Shown here piece after piece: positions 44,238-57,684 of a stretch of 64,000 nt of DNA. The stretch comes from Anastatus disparis (taxonomy: Eukaryota > Arthropoda > Insecta > Hymenoptera > Eupelmidae), in contig JAFFSR010000249.1 of NCBI GenBank assembly GCA_017163975.1, forward strand, positions 8,766,001 through 8,830,000. The letters are read 5' to 3'. The position numbers and the translations under genes were made by a program. Position 1 is the stretch's first letter. Every line of letters begins with the position of its first letter. A model generated the notes under the pieces. That model worked only from the letters and a program-made list of their open reading frames with translations. It ran no database searches and was not told the DNA's origin.

Positions 44238-46148
44238 TAAAAGAGGGTTTGCTTTTTTTAAGTATTATTAGATACAATTATTTAAAAAATTCAATTTTGA
44301 AAATTTTTACCCAAAAAACAGTAGACATCATGAAAAATGTTTTTTGTGAAAATGTGGCAACTCTTGTTTTACGAATCAATGACATGTACAAATAAACAAA
44401 GTGTCATTTTATAGCTTTTTTAATGAATATAAATTTTTAATTAACTGCAAAAGGATTTTATGCAATTCGACCGTGTGTCAGACAAAAAAAAAGAGAATCA
44501 CTTAACATAAGCTTGTGATTTTGTTATTTAGATAGACATAATTCTAATCCAAAGTAGATTTGCTTCTTTCTTTAAAAGTATTATTTGGTGCAGTTATTGA
44601 ATATTTTTAATATTGAAAGCTTATACCCAAGAAAAACAGTAAAAATCATAAAAAAATTTTTTGTGAAAAATGTGGCGACACTTTTGACTCTATAGCATAT
44701 CGTGAATTCTTTATTTCTCAATTCTTACCGAAAATGATCTCTTTCCAACTTTACAAAAATGTAAAAAAAATTTGGCTTATTTTAATTTTTTGGTTGTATT
44801 ATAATAATTGAGAAATCTTCATTTGAAAAATCCAATAATGACAGCCAAATTTTTCATATTTCTATACATTTTTTGCATAATTTTTTCAACATTTAAAATA
44901 ACTAGAGTTTTTTAAGTATAAATTTTCACTTTAAATGTATGTTTAAATTAAATTAGTTTATTTGGCCTTTTGAAACAGTTAAAAAATAATTTTTGTCCAA
45001 AATAATATGTTGACAACACAAATATGAAAAAATCTGTAGATTTGCACACATATTTTTATCTGCTGAAACTAAAAAAATTGGTCAAAAATCACGAAAAATG
45101 TAGCATTTTGTTTAAAATGCAATTTTTTCAACAATTTTTAAACAATCATAAGATGGTCAGTAAATTTTTAAAAATATTTTGTTTAAATAATAGCATTATT
45201 GTAATTATTTTTATAAATCTTGGTATACAAATTAAAATTCAGTATAAAAATTTTAAGAAAAAAAATTTATTATAAATAAACATTATTATTACAAGTTTCA
45301 TTTAAAAATTTATAATAAATTAGCAGTTAAATCAAAAAAAGAAAATAATATATTCACTTTGCAAATTTTAAAAAATTTGAGGACACTGGGGCAAGTTGTC
45401 AATTTTTTAGGCACGACCGCTTTACGGAAGTGCCTTATATTTTTGACATTGCGAAAAATGTAACCCTTGAAAATATGTTTTATTATAATAAAAAAATTAT
45501 TTTTATCGCAAAATAAAGTCACAAGCCTTTCTTAAAATGTATGTATGGATATATGTGTGTAAAAATCAATTTTATGAATTTACTCCACGAATTTTTATTC
45601 GATCTGAATAATTCCAACGGGAAATTATTCAAAATAATAATACAAGTAAACTTTCTTATTTAGAAAAAAATCGATTGAGCCATTTTATAATAGTAGTCCT
45701 TTTAGAGGTAAAAAAAAAATTTTTTTTAAATGGCTTAAAAAAAGTGAATTTTTTTAGAAAAGTATGGGTAGTAAAATTGATAAAATAAAGAAAAATAAAT
45801 CTTTTATATACTAAACATTTTTTCTACAATTGATATTTTTTAAATTATTCATGAAAAATGTTAAAATCCAATGCTTTTTAGTCATAGTTTGATAAATATT
45901 GATTTTAGAAAAAAACGTATGATATTAAAAAGATATATATTTTTTTTCTCTATAACTTTTATTATATCTACTTGTTCCAAAATTCGTTTTTTTCAAGTTA
46001 TTACCAGAAAATCATTTTTTTTAGCCTCTAAAAAGATTATTATTTTAAAACGTTTGTAACGATTTTTTTCAAATTGTCAAATTTTATTTATATTATTATT
46101 TTAAATCATCCTCTGTCGAAATTATTCAGGTTGAATAAAAACTTTGTG
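44238..46148. other. AT-rich, repeat remnants; no gene seen
   Basis: 44245-44400 and 44555-44695 are diverged direct copies (TTTGCTT.TTTTTAAGTATTATT; ACAGTA..ATCATGAAAAA; GTGAAAAATGTGGC). The remainder has only short unremarkable frames. Confidence 0.55.
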
Positions 46149-46352
46149 AAGCTCGGTGGCGTAGTGGCTAAGGCGTGGGACTCGCATTATCGTTGGCGCG
46201 AGATCGATTCCCCATCTGGTCGCTTTTTCGCTGATTCTGACGTGGATGGACACCACTTTAAATAAAATGTCAGTTGTATTGTCTTATACGTATATTTAAT
46301 GCGTAAAAAAAGCAGAAATTTCTCGTATATAATTAAAATAAAATAAAATAAA
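46149..46352 (+). mobile_element. tRNA-derived SINE (second family)
   Basis: Head with A-box-like TGGCGTAGTGGCTAAGG (46156-46172) and B-box-like GAGATCGATTCC (about 46200-46211), then a non-tRNA body and an (AAATA)n tail at ~46330-46352. No target duplication could be fixed. The head differs from the SINE at 20889. Confidence 0.75.
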
Positions 46353-46435
46353 AATAATCGTTTTTTTTTGTTATAACATTTGATAGATTATTTTACCCAA
46401 AATTGTAAAAAGTACAGATTAATAACAAGCGCGAA

Positions 46436-46702
46436 GTGCGAGTACTGTTGATCATGCCTTATATACAAAAAGCTTCCGATGTAAGGCCCGAGAGGCAAGC
46501 TCGTTTAAATTTGATTTTTTTCTGTAGAAACTATAAGACCTACAAAAAAGTAAAAAGCACCAATAAAACTCTGCTAAGAAACTTACTGCTGTTAATCCTC
46601 GCATATATAGATGTACTGGCAATGTATTTTCTTATTCCATATGACTTATGTCGTCTTATGCTTTTAGCCTACAAAGGCTTATACAATATTATTAGTTCCT
46701 AA
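46436..46702 (+). other. 88-codon open frame, unrecognised
   Basis: Hydrophobic stretch near residues 45-80 (LLLLILAYIDVLAMYFLIPY) could be one or two membrane segments. No ATG-context or splice support and no family recognised; it may be chance in this AT-rich DNA. Confidence 0.15.
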
Positions 46703-46860
46703 TCCTGTTTTGCACTTCTATGAAAGTCTATATTCGATCATACAAATTTAAAACTAATGTCTATATTCCAGTATAACGCTAACAATCAATCAAAACAACG
46801 CTTTAGTCTTGTGTGATGTGTTATATTTAGAATGTAAATAATTAATGCGTATCGCAGGAT

Positions 46861-47504
46861 TCTGAAAATCCTGATGTTTTAGAGAGAAATTCATAAGAAT
46901 ACATCTTGTTGTAAATGAAGAGTCGAGTTAGCATGATTTTTTACAGACCTGAATTTTGAAGTGTTTTATTGGTTCTTATACGTATTACATAGTAATTAAA
47001 ATTACTTATTGTTCGACACTTCAGAAATTGCTTTTCGAGGGCTTATTTTCTTCCATTTTACATGAACTTTAAAATAAATTTTTGATCATGTAAGTCAGAG
47101 CCATCAATAAGGAGTTATGACAGTTTAAAATATGTATTTTCATGTATGATTTATTTTTGATATTGAATATAAATATATATTTTCATGTATGATTTATTTT
47201 TTATATTGAAAATAAATCATACATGAAAATACATATTTTAAACTGTCATAACTCCTTATTGATGGCTCTGACTTACATGATCAAAAATTTATTTTAAAGT
47301 TCATGTAAAATGGAAGAAAATAAGCCCTCGAAAAGCAATTTCTGAAGTGTCGAACAATAAGTAATTTTAATTACTATGTAATACATATGAGAACCAATAA
47401 AAACTTCAAAATGCAGGTCTGTAAAAAATCATACTAACTCTTCTCTTCAATTACAACAAGAAGTATTCTTATGAATTTTCCTCTAAAAGATCAGGATTTT
47501 CAGA
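46861..47504. repeat. 644-bp near-perfect palindrome
   Basis: Ends TCTGAAAATCCTGA and its complement TCAGGATTTTCAGA; arms of about 315 bp differ at a handful of positions. The centre (~47120-47200) has a ~47-bp direct duplication of ATTTTCATGTATGATTTATT. Non-coding; probably a foldback transposon, with no duplication fixed. Confidence 0.88.
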
Positions 47505-48552
47505 AAAAAAATGACAAAGTTGGGACTTTTCCAAAAAATTTGAAAAATTTTAAAATTTTAAGGATCTATAGCTCTTGATACTTTTGATCTAGATCCTTGA
47601 AAATTTTTATGCATGTTTTGAGTAACAAACAAAATATATTCTCATAGTCTAAGCAATTTTTATTTTTTTGCTCCTACAGTTGGTGCGAAATGTCCCATAT
47701 ATAGATACAATAAAACAAATAATAAATTGATTACGACACGAACATATATGACTAGTAATACATTGCACTATAAATTATTCGCTGAAAACAAAAGGTCGCT
47801 ATTGAAATACTAAAGATCGCAGAACAGTGTACACGAAGAAACCTTCAGAGAATTTAAAGAATCATGCTAACTTAACCTATGCTAATTCATCTAGAATCAA
47901 TTTTTTTGTTGTTTTTAAAGTTATGTAATTAAAAATTTGATAAGCAAATATAAAATCAATGCTAATTAGTTTTGAACTAAAAACCGACTCCTCGCACTCC
48001 GCACTCGCTTAAAATTAAAATGATGTTCTACGTTGACCTTGAGCTAGTTGATTTAATTGTAAATTTCGACCTTTTAAATTATTAAAAGAACGCGTTTACT
48101 AGACTTGAAACTAGCCGTTTCTTATCTTTTAAGGTAATCTCGCGTAGCTACCGGTCGAAAAGAATTTATATGCCAGACAAAATACGCACATATCCTATGA
48201 CGCTTGTCTTAGGGCATGAAATTTTTCGTAAAAAGGAATGATTTTTTATGTTTTAGATAAAATAATATGCGCGAGAAGAAACTTTCTAACGCCATATACA
48301 ATGCGTGCATAACCTGCAACGCGTGTCAGCGGCGTGCTTTTCATAAAAGTGACAAAATAAATTTCACTTCCGGTTTACTTAATTTAACGGTGACAATACA
48401 CACTGCCGTAAAAAAGAAAAATTTACTTGACTAAGCGTGTTAATGATTAAATGGCACCATGTGGCCAGAATTCTCTATAGAAAATTTCTTAGCGCGAATT
48501 TTATTGCACATTAACACTTTTAGTAGTGCGATCACGACCTTCTAATAGAGAG
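47505..48552. other. No gene seen
   Basis: Mostly AT-rich DNA with GC-balanced patches (47980-48420). No motif-bearing frame; nothing repeated elsewhere in the window was noticed. Confidence 0.5.
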
Positions 48553-48717
48553 AAAAAAGTGCGAGTAAGACTGAAGTATAAGCAAGCAGCTTAAGTGCTG
48601 CTTCTTCCACGTCTGATTATAAGCCTGCATAAAGGTGTCCACAAGTATACGCCAAGCCGTGTATTAACGCGCTTACAGCGCTGTACGCATACGTAGACAT
48701 GTGTTTTTCCTTACAGA
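48553..48717 (-). repeat. LTR remnant C (partial, reverse)
   Basis: Complement of the body of LTR remnants A and B (AAGCAAGCAGCTTAAGTGCT; GTATACGCC; GTACAGCGCTGTAAGCG on the minus strand). Both ends are missing. Confidence 0.75.
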
Positions 48718-51426
48718 AGTAATGCGGCGGCCATTTTGTTGAAATTGTGCGAGTGAGATAGCAATATGTTAATTACTGATCTAAAATTCAAAATTCTTTT
48801 TTTTTTTAGCGTAACGCGGAAGATATTAAGATTAATTGTTTATTGTTTATTCAAGTGCGAATTTCAAAAGCCGAGTTGTGCGGCAAGAAAATTAAGTGTT
48901 GTGTAGTTAACTTTTCAGGTATAATTATTTATATTGGTTAAATCTAGGAATTAATGACATTGATTACGCACGTAAAGAAATTATGAATTCTTTTATATCC
49001 TGTGCATGCGCATGGCTCAAGTGCGATTATTTAATTAAAGTGGTGTTTCTTTTTAAATTGCGAATTATGAACAAAATTTTTTTTTTAACTCAAAAATATA
49101 ATGATAATTCAAATTAAAGTTTAAATAGAGAGTCAAGTGGTTATTTTCCCTTTTTTTCTTTTCAGAACACGAAATTATATTTAAACAAAATTATTTAAAT
49201 CATTTAATTTTTTTTTATTAAGAGTAATTTAATTTTATTAGAGTTTATTCAAAGTTTTTTTATATTTAATCTTTCCTTCTAATTTTAAAGTTCTTCTTGT
49301 TTAATTGGCCTTTCGATTTATCACCATAGGCCATTAATTTTAAAGTTAGCTGTACTGTTTATGTATTAAAAGTTTAATTTTTTAATTTCTTATTTTCTTC
49401 AATTAAATCACAAATTATATTAAATTTTTTTTGGACCACAAATGCCCGTAACAAGATAATATACTTAAATAATTTCTGGCTTTGATAAGTAAACATAATG
49501 CTGATATTTTTAATTTTGTAAGCTGTTGTATTTAAAATGAAATTAAAATATTTATGTTTAAATTAATTAGATTGTAATGTCTATTGCAACAAAAATAAAA
49601 AATTGGATTGAATAAAATATTTATGCTTTTGTCTATAAAAAATAATAAGAGCAACAATACAAATAATAATAATATTAATAATAATCAGCTAAGCTGATGA
49701 TTATAAAAAGTTACACTAACACAATATGACAAAATATTATATTATAGTAACTCTTTAAATGTAAGTATTAAAAAAATTATTATATCAAAAATTATATTTA
49801 AATATTGCAAAAAACGTATAACGTAGCTGCTTTTGTTCTAATTTACATTCCATTTTCACGTGTAATGAATCTTAAGAATAAAATTAATTTTCGATCATTT
49901 ATATGCGGTCAATTATTTTACGAGTAGTTTACGATGCTTGGGGTGGTAACTTAAAAAATGCTAAAACACTTTAATTGAAATATTCGATTAAGTAAACAAA
50001 AATGCTTAATTTTTTTTTGAGCTCATATCTTGGTTTTTATAAAGAAAAAGAACATAAGAAATCTAGTTTTTTTTAAATATAACATAAAGGTTGCAACCCC
50101 TTAAATCATAAGTACATCTGGTATCTTACGCGTCTTACGAAAAATATTTTGCACTTTGTTTTATCAAAAAATATTAATTAGAAGTCAAGATATGACAAAA
50201 AACGATTTTTTGGGGTGAAATTTAGGGGTGCTTTTCACCCTTTTAAAGTGAATGTCGACACAAAAAAAAATACGTCTCTCTTATTTTTTCAAGTACTACA
50301 GCATATCACAGAATCGTTGAAATCGGTGAGGTCGGGTTGGAGGACCTTCCTCGTTACAGCAGAGATCAGTCTACGAAAGCAAACCTGATTGCTTGTGAAA
50401 CATGCACATAAATGACACATGTGCACAAAGCTGAGGTTATGCGTAATCCAATTGCAGTAAGTTGCTATTGGCACGCAAATTAAAAATATCAACCTCATTT
50501 TCCGACAGATTCTGATCCTACATCAATATAAAAATCGCGTTACTAATAGGCAAAATTAACAAATAATTATTAAATCAATAGAATAAAAATTCGCGCTAAT
50601 CACGACACTCATTATAAATCAAACTGCACACAAAACCCACACTCACAATTGGTTCGTGTGTCATTCCACAATTCTCTAACACTCACACTTGCGTTCTGCA
50701 GAAGTTACACGGGCGATCACAGGTCCTAACCGATGCATCCAGACATACATAAAGTCATAATAGAGTCGTGGACCAAAAAATTAATTTATTAATTAATAAA
50801 AATGTATAACATGAACATAAAGCTGTGCATTAAAAAAATTAACACTGTTAAAACTACCTTTAACTGTACAATTAAAACACCAGTCCAGTTATCCGTCGAC
50901 TCTATTTGCGCGCCTCAACAATATAACGCTATGCAATACAAACTTTAAAATAAATATATATATATACGTATATCTACTACTACAGCTAACCTGTGCACTA
51001 ACCTTGACACTAAACTAGCTAGTTAAAATCGAGTCGGGTTGGTTGTACATACGTCACACATGGAAGCAAGTAAGATCTTTTGGTTTATTTACAAAATTAT
51101 ATACTTAAAAATATAGAGATTTTTAAAAATAACGTTCACTAGTACGAACAACTCTCATATATTAAAAATTCTGATCTCACTTAGCTCACGTGTGCTGTCT
51201 CGTGGTTATGCTTTAAACATTTCGTGATTCGGAAAGCAAGCAGAGAGTGACTTGATTATAGCGCCTTAACGCTACTACACTTTACGACAGTAACAACTTT
51301 TTAAAATCAAACACTGTCGACTCTCTACGGCTATTCCGACGAGAATCAGAAAACGGTAATATTCACTATCAAAGCAAAATTGAACTTTATGTATTATAAG
51401 AAAAATAAAATGTTAATTTCCGCCCC
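48718..51426. other. Mostly AT-rich, no gene recognised; SINE tail at 49270-49335
   Basis: 49270-49335 is the complement of the 3' tail of the SINE at 20889-21315 (GGCCTATGG.GATAAATCGAAAGGCCAATTAA). 50290-50760 and 50880-51360 are GC-balanced and non-repetitive within the window but show no conserved protein motif. Confidence 0.55.
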
Positions 51427-51735
51427 AAGAAAAAAATAGCAGCCCCCGCTAGATATTAGTATAATTAGTAAATTTTGTTATAACAACCAAATTTTTTACT
51501 GCATAGTTTTTGACTAATTAGAGACCTACTAGCAATCTAGAATATAACCTATCTTTTTTGGTAGGTCTCTAATTATTCAAAAACTACGCAGTGAAAAAAT
51601 TTGGTTGTTATTACAAAATTTACTTATTATACTAATATCTAGCGGGGGCTGCTATTTTTTCCTTGTTATACCGGATAGTGTTTACATAAATGATGAAAAA
51701 CGCTATTAGACAAAGATAGATAGTTCGGCCCCTTC
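51427..51735. mobile_element. Second copy of the TTAA palindromic MITE
   Basis: Matches the MITE at 34575-35995 from its internal AGCAGCCCCCGCTAGATATT onward and ends GTTCGGCCCCTTC before TTAA (51736-51739). The left terminal ~70 bases are missing. This copy shows the uninterrupted right-arm sequence CGCTATTAGACAAAG into which the hAT MITE family inserted elsewhere. Confidence 0.85.
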
Positions 51736-52621
51736 TTAAATGTGACTATCTAAAATATCAAAATTTAAACTTCTTGAAAATATAGAATTTAAATATATTT
51801 AACACACGAGGCTATGGTTAAAACTACTGCGCAAATTCGCTTCTTCGCACGATGTTTCTAGAAGGTTCTCGAGTGCGTCCCACTGACTCGAAAAATTCTT
51901 TTTTTTTCAAACTTAACGTTCGATTGACAAAGTAGCGTCCATAAAGTTTCCGGACGATGTTAATGAGTGTTATATAAATGATAATACGGTCAAAAACAAA
52001 ATGACCGCAATGCCACGTTTCTTTTTTTATCTCAATTTTATACTTTTTGTGTATGTTTTTTTTTAATTACTTTTTGCTTCTTTTCGAATATAAACATTTT
52101 TTCTTTTTGTTGTATTGTTCATTTTATTTTTCCTTTTAGTTGTTATTTTTTTGTATGCGTTTCTTCACCGGCTTGCCATCTTAATTGTCTCATGCCGGTT
52201 CTTCTTTCTCGATGTCTTTCTTGATTTGTATTATTTTTTGCATATAATTACGCATAAAATTTTATAGTTAGAGGCAAATTTTTTTCGAATTTCTTTTTTT
52301 TTATTATGTGCGCGCACTGCACATACCTTATAAAAAATATAAGCTGTGTCTCGATGCCGAAGAAAATGGCTACGATAAAGACAAAGACCACTTCCAAGTG
52401 GCTGATGTTAACGATGATGGCGATAAATGAGACGGAAACGTGGTGTTGAGCCGTTAGAATATGTAAAACCCTCTTACTGCGAGTCGCTGTATAGAAAACG
52501 TGGTGAGATGAATAATGGAGGCACTTCTTTTCTCTATAGGAGTCACCAATGTAGTACACAAGAGTTACTAATGAAGAGCTAGTATATTTAACTAGTTTTG
52601 TTAAGCCAACAAATTATAATT

Positions 52622-52925
52622 ATCAGAAGGAATCCTGGTCTATAACTCAGGAACGTGTTCTGGAAGGATAGGTCTAAATGATTGCAACAAAGATAAAGGT
52701 CGAGTTAAATTTATTATAAACAACTGACCGCTACCACAGCGTACAGCTTGACCCTATCACAGTGAGGTCTCAAGCTTGACTTGCTAGCCCGAAGGCTAGC
52801 ATCGTTCTCTCGCAACGCAAACGGCTGAAGCGACGTCCAGTCAAAAGCGGTTAACTTACGTTAACGCATGCGTGGTACCGAACGTATCCACACCCCTACT
52901 GAAAACCAGCCCCAGTCTCTTCTAA
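52622..52925 (-). other. GC-balanced block with small hairpin; LTR-like on minus strand
   Basis: On the minus strand the block runs from a GC-rich part with GCTAGCCTTCGGGCTAGC (perfect 7-bp stem) to ATAATAAATTTAACTCG, a possible polyadenylation region. This layout is LTR-like, but there is no second copy in the window and no target duplication, so the call is weak. Confidence 0.25.
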
Positions 52926-53199
52926 TTAAGAATTTTTTATTAAATATTAAAAAAATTGTAAAATAAGTAACTTCTTCAAAGAGTTTGTTGATTTGTTTTA
53001 TAAAAATATTAATTTTTTGTCTATAAAGGGATTTCCGTTACCTATCCTTGTGATGCATTTATTGCATCTTAATAACAAATCTATTCGAGAGAATAAGAGA
53101 GAGAGACAAGCCGAGATGCACTCATGAAACCGATCATTAATTAAATAATTAAATAAATTAATCATTTTTATTTTTGTTATTTGTTTTGAGGAACACGCA

Positions 53200-54130
53200 A
53201 GTCATTGAGAGCAGACGACTTACCGGTCAAGAGAGACAGAGCTAAAGGGGAACTTAACCTCAAATTAAAACATGTGGTGAAGGAAAAGCCACACTCACCA
53301 TCGGTTTTCTATAGTGCACTAGGAGTTAAGCTATGATGAAGGCTGCAACTCTAAAACACTAGTGCACACAACATATAAAGAGAAGAAACACACATTCTGT
53401 GTAAACATAACCTGTAACAGTGCTCTTGTGCGTCGCCATCTCATGTTCTTGATAACGACGTGCACGCCGCGGCACTGTCAGGCAATACACTTACACTCAT
53501 GCATGCATCGGTCTATAGATACATATAACACAACACACTCGCGGGACGCGATGATGGGCGGAACCGGAAAGTACGCGAAACATTAGAAACACGTGCTCGA
53601 GAGTAAAGAGGAAGCGTCGGTAAGGATGAAAGTGACCGAGTCGCGACGAAAATTCCCGATCGATGATGGAATCCATAGAAAGAGGCAACGGTAGAAAGAA
53701 AGAGAAAGGGAATTGAGTCACGAGTAAGGAGAGATAGAGGGCGCTAACATCAAAGAAGCCGCCAAAAAGAAAGGTGTTGATTGGTTATAAGTCAACATCC
53801 TTTGTAATTGACAAATAACAATTACGGAAAGGATTAATAGCCATTATTTGAGTCTTGATTCCATTATAGTTGGTGATAAATTCAATAGAGATACTTGCGC
53901 TGCCATTTTGCCTCAGAAATAAGAGAGAGATTTTTCAATTATTGTTAAGAGAGATGAAGAGTTTTAAAAGGTCCAAGGAGATTTCTTGTTGGAGATTTTT
54001 GTATTTGGAGAGCAACACTATTATTATTAAGGTGAGTCCTCCATCTTACGTCTTTCTCAAGTGAAAACTTAAAGTAAGTGCGCGTCACCGTTTCGCTCGT
54101 CATATTTAACGTCGGTTTCGCCGCCATTAT
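53200..54130. other. Unique, CpG-containing block; possible host promoter/first exon
   Basis: This is the least repetitive part of the window and has many CpG dinucleotides. On the minus strand an ATG at 54127 (AATAATGGCGGCG) opens 26 codons (54050-54127) ending exactly at a good donor GTAAGA. On the + strand a donor-like AAGGTGAGT lies at 54029-54037. Only one can be real. I do not recognise the encoded peptide (starts MAAKPTLNMTSETV). Confidence 0.25.
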
Positions 54131-54957
54131 TAATCTTAATATTAACTTTACGTATTTAATTTGATTTTTATTAATTATAATTGATAATAAAAGTTTATTA
54201 AATCGAGTCAGAGTCTTTTACACACAATTTTATTACACTCCACATAATTTCGAGAAATTGTCGGGTGATGAAATTGTTAAATTTACTTTAATAAATTGAG
54301 AGTGAAAATTACTCCATTTTGTATTTTACTTAACAGTGTTACTTAAATGTTATATTAACATTGTGTTGTTTTAATTATATAAATTATTTATTACTGGTTT
54401 TCATCGGTGGTTTCATCGTTGTTCCCTGCGAAAACCTGATTAGGATCCACCCGAGAGAGTTGATTGCTAAGATATTAATAGTTTATATTAAGAGTAAAGA
54501 TAGAGAAACTAATATTTAAATTAATAGTAATTCAGTGATTTTATTATACAGTTGAGATTATAGTATCTGTGGGATAGGGAATAAATTCTCACATTACATC
54601 CTCTATGAACGTTGGTCGTTTTTGCATGCCATTGCTCCACCTTATGATTATGATAAAACAATTTTGAAAAAACTGGTGATGCTGAAAGTCTTTGACCTCA
54701 TGCATCAATTGTAATACTATGAGAAAAATATATTTTTTTTTGAATAAATGGAGCAATTTCGATGAAAAGTAACAAAAAAAATATTTAAAGTAACGAACAA
54801 ATTATTCCTAATTACATATAATCAAACAAAATCAATGTTATGATCGTAACTTTTGCTTGACGCAAAAAATAGATGATACATGTGTGCTTAATAGGCCTGT
54901 TTTTGTGTGTCAAAAATTCTAGTAAGAAATAACCTTTGCCATCATTTTAAAGAAAGT
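54131..54957. other. AT-rich, no gene seen
   Basis: No motif-bearing frame and no clear repeat structure was noticed. Confidence 0.5.
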
Positions 54958-55260
54958 GAAAAAAACGCTGCTAAGTGCTTTGACGCAATGCTTTCTCATA
55001 GAGCACATTGAGTTTAAGTAATTTGATTTTATTTTTTTAAATGTGATTTCAATTTAATGTTCCTATCCACTACATCAAAGGCTGCCTAAAGATCTACGGA
55101 AACTATATAAATTTTATTCTTACTTACTTTTGCCATTTGTATTATGTAATTTTTCTTTTTCTCATGAGTAAAAAAGAACTGAGCAGCGTAGGTATACTTT
55201 TAGCTGCGCTCTATCTTTAAAGGCGATAGAAAGAGACGGAGAACTACTTCTTCAGACGGT
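54958..55260 (-). pseudogene. Decayed non-LTR reverse-transcriptase fragment
   Basis: On the minus strand 55050-55105 reads VSVDL-stop-AAFDVVDRN, matching the RT motif A pattern (VDFxKAFDxVxR) with one nonsense codon. Upstream, YAAQFFFTHEKKKNYIIQ resembles the QFGFR..S..AI region. The downstream part (54958-55040) has a copy at 31895-31975. Strongly decayed. Confidence 0.55.
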
Positions 55261-56722
55261 AACGAATGAATTGTATACAAGTTTCGAAGCAAATCCATCG
55301 CGTAGTTTACGTAGAATAGAAGAAAAGTAGGAAATGAACATTTTTTTCAAAATTTTTAAAATGCTCTAAAATTAAAACTGCGCTAAGAAAACACACACAC
55401 ATATACATACCGACATTTTCCGGAAACTGCTTTTTTCGACTCCCTTAGTCTAAATATGCACAAATTAATGAAAGAATAGAAAAAAAATTTTTTGCTGATG
55501 CGAAGTTTTTTCTTTGAGAAAGCAATTATAATTGTCATTGCGCTAAAACGAATGATCCGACAGTATTTGCTTTTTGCACGTTGAATGTAGATAAAATTAT
55601 CTACTTCTGTACCCAATTTTGGTTTTTAATCTTTATAAATAACAAAGTTATAAATTTAAAAAAAAAACGCAAAATTTTCCGATTTTTCCGGTATCGGAAT
55701 AGGTTCTATCAATAGAGCAAAAAAAGGCTATTTTAGACATTAATTCAGGGCTTGATAAAACCTATATAGAGTTGTTAAAAATGATAAAAAAACATACCTT
55801 GTATAAAATGTAACCAAAAAAACAGTAGAAAATGCTCCAGGAGGCTGCAAAGTTGGCCAAAACAGGTTTTTCGATTCTCTGAAGCCACGTATACATTTTA
55901 GAAGAAAAAGTAATTAATAAAAGTATTAGAGAATAAAAAAACCTACAATTTAAATAGTGTCGCGATTATTTTCGTCAATTAGTTATCGCAAAAAAGCCAA
56001 AAAACCATAACAAATGGCCATTTCTTGCAATTATTTATTGCAAAAATAATTTTTTAAATATTTTCAAACTTTTAAAAGGAAGCGTTCATGAATACAAACA
56101 TAGAAACAGATTGTAACAGCAAATTGGTTAATTTGTTGCTGAGATATTCCCTATTATTTATCCCAAAACGTATAATGCTTATAGCTATAATTTTTTTTTG
56201 GATGAACATATTGAGTTGAATAAGGGCTTAAACTCTTCATGCAGGTTCAAATTTTCATATTCCATTAAGAGCAAATGAGAAAATTGAATCGCAATATTTT
56301 TTATAACGCTTTAAAAAAAAGGGTGTTTATTTTATAAATAAATAAAGGGCTTTATTTATAACTCTTACGAATTTGCTATTTGAATATTCTTATAGCTAAG
56401 TTCGAAACGAAAATTTAAAAAAAATATCTCTTTAAGGCCAATAGGAGCCGAGATAATATTTTTTTTTTTTAAATCACAGCCACTTTGTTTATAACAATTG
56501 AGAAATGAATCAAGCAACATTTGTTAGTGAAAGACTTATATTTTAAAAATCTATGATTAAATTGATAAAAATGCAACTATTTATTATTAAAACTAAAATA
56601 ATAATAACATACAAATAATAACGTCAAGGTGGGGATCGTGGTGGGGATGCTTATATTTGCGCGTGAAGAAAGTTAACGAGAGACCCCGTTCCAATAAAAT
56701 TCGTAAAAATTATCCGTATCGC
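55261..56722. other. Repeat remnants, no gene seen
   Basis: 55510-55710 is the second copy of the repeat at 778-950. The rest is AT-rich with no motif-bearing frame. Confidence 0.5.
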
Positions 56723-57401
56723 ACAAGGAGAGTGCATTGCATTTGGGTCTTGGATTTTCTTCTAACTTTGGGATCTTTTTTCTTACATAAAATCATGAAA
56801 AAAGCCGCGTCCATTCGGTCCAACGCTCGATTTTTTCCGAGTTATGAGCAATTTTGTCTGTTTTGTTGAAAAAATTGCATCTGATTTATAATTTTACAGT
56901 TTTCGAACTACTTATTCTAGAAGGTTTTGACTGATCGCATGTTAAAGTTGAGATTAAAACCTATCGATTAAAAAAAAAACAAGTCCAAAAAGCTCAAGTT
57001 GTTAAAAACTTATGAAGGGATGAAAATTGAAATGAATTTTTGACTAAAATGTTGCATTTATTTTCTATGCATTTTTTGAGCTAAATAATTGTGCTATTTT
57101 TATTCGCCCATAACTTTTTAACAACTTGAGCTTTTTAGACACGTTTTTTTTCTAATCGAAAGGTTTTAATCTCAACTTTAATATGCAATCAGTAAAAACT
57201 ATCTAGAATAAGTAGTTCGAAAACTGTAAAATTATAAAGCAGATGCAATTTTTTCAACAAAACAGACAAAACTGCTCATAACTTGGAAAAAATCGAGCGT
57301 TGGACCGAATGGACGCGGTTTTTTTCATGATTTTATGTAAGAAAAAATATCCCAAAGCTAGAAGAAAATCCAAGACCCAAATGCAATGCACTCTCCTTGT
57401 C
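56723..57401. repeat. 679-bp palindrome
   Basis: Ends ACAAGGAGAGTGCATTGCAT and its exact complement. Arms of about 330 bp match nearly throughout around a centre near 57065. The open frame at 56657-56869 lies partly in the left arm and is not a gene. No target duplication was fixed. Confidence 0.87.
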
Positions 57402-57684
57402 AGTAAATAATGGACCGATTTTAATGTTTATTTTTTTAATCTGGGGTACCTTGGAAAATTATGAATATTAGTGCAAATATTTTATCAAAATATGGTGTAT
57501 TCAAGTTAAAACAAATGTACCTAATACGGACACCTTAAACGCAAATGATTGTTGTGGCTCACCAAATCAATATTTTTAACATCTCATTTTAAAGCTAAAG
57601 GAAAGAACTTTAAAGTCAAATGTCATGAGTTTTATTACGATCAATATTTACGAAATGCGCGCAGATTTATGTAAATTTTGTAAA
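57402..57684. other. Spacer between two palindromes
   Basis: No repeat partner and no coding motif noticed. Confidence 0.5.

Noticed and set aside
46149..46225. Functional tRNA gene
   Set aside because: Only the box-like parts resemble a tRNA; a SINE body and A-rich tail follow.
53870..54064. + strand coding exon ending at AAGGTGAGT
   Set aside because: The donor is good but the frame has no motif, no acceptor and conflicts with the minus-strand candidate; no basis to call it.
56657..56869. 70-codon frame
   Set aside because: Mostly inside the left arm of the 56723-57401 palindrome; not conserved as protein.
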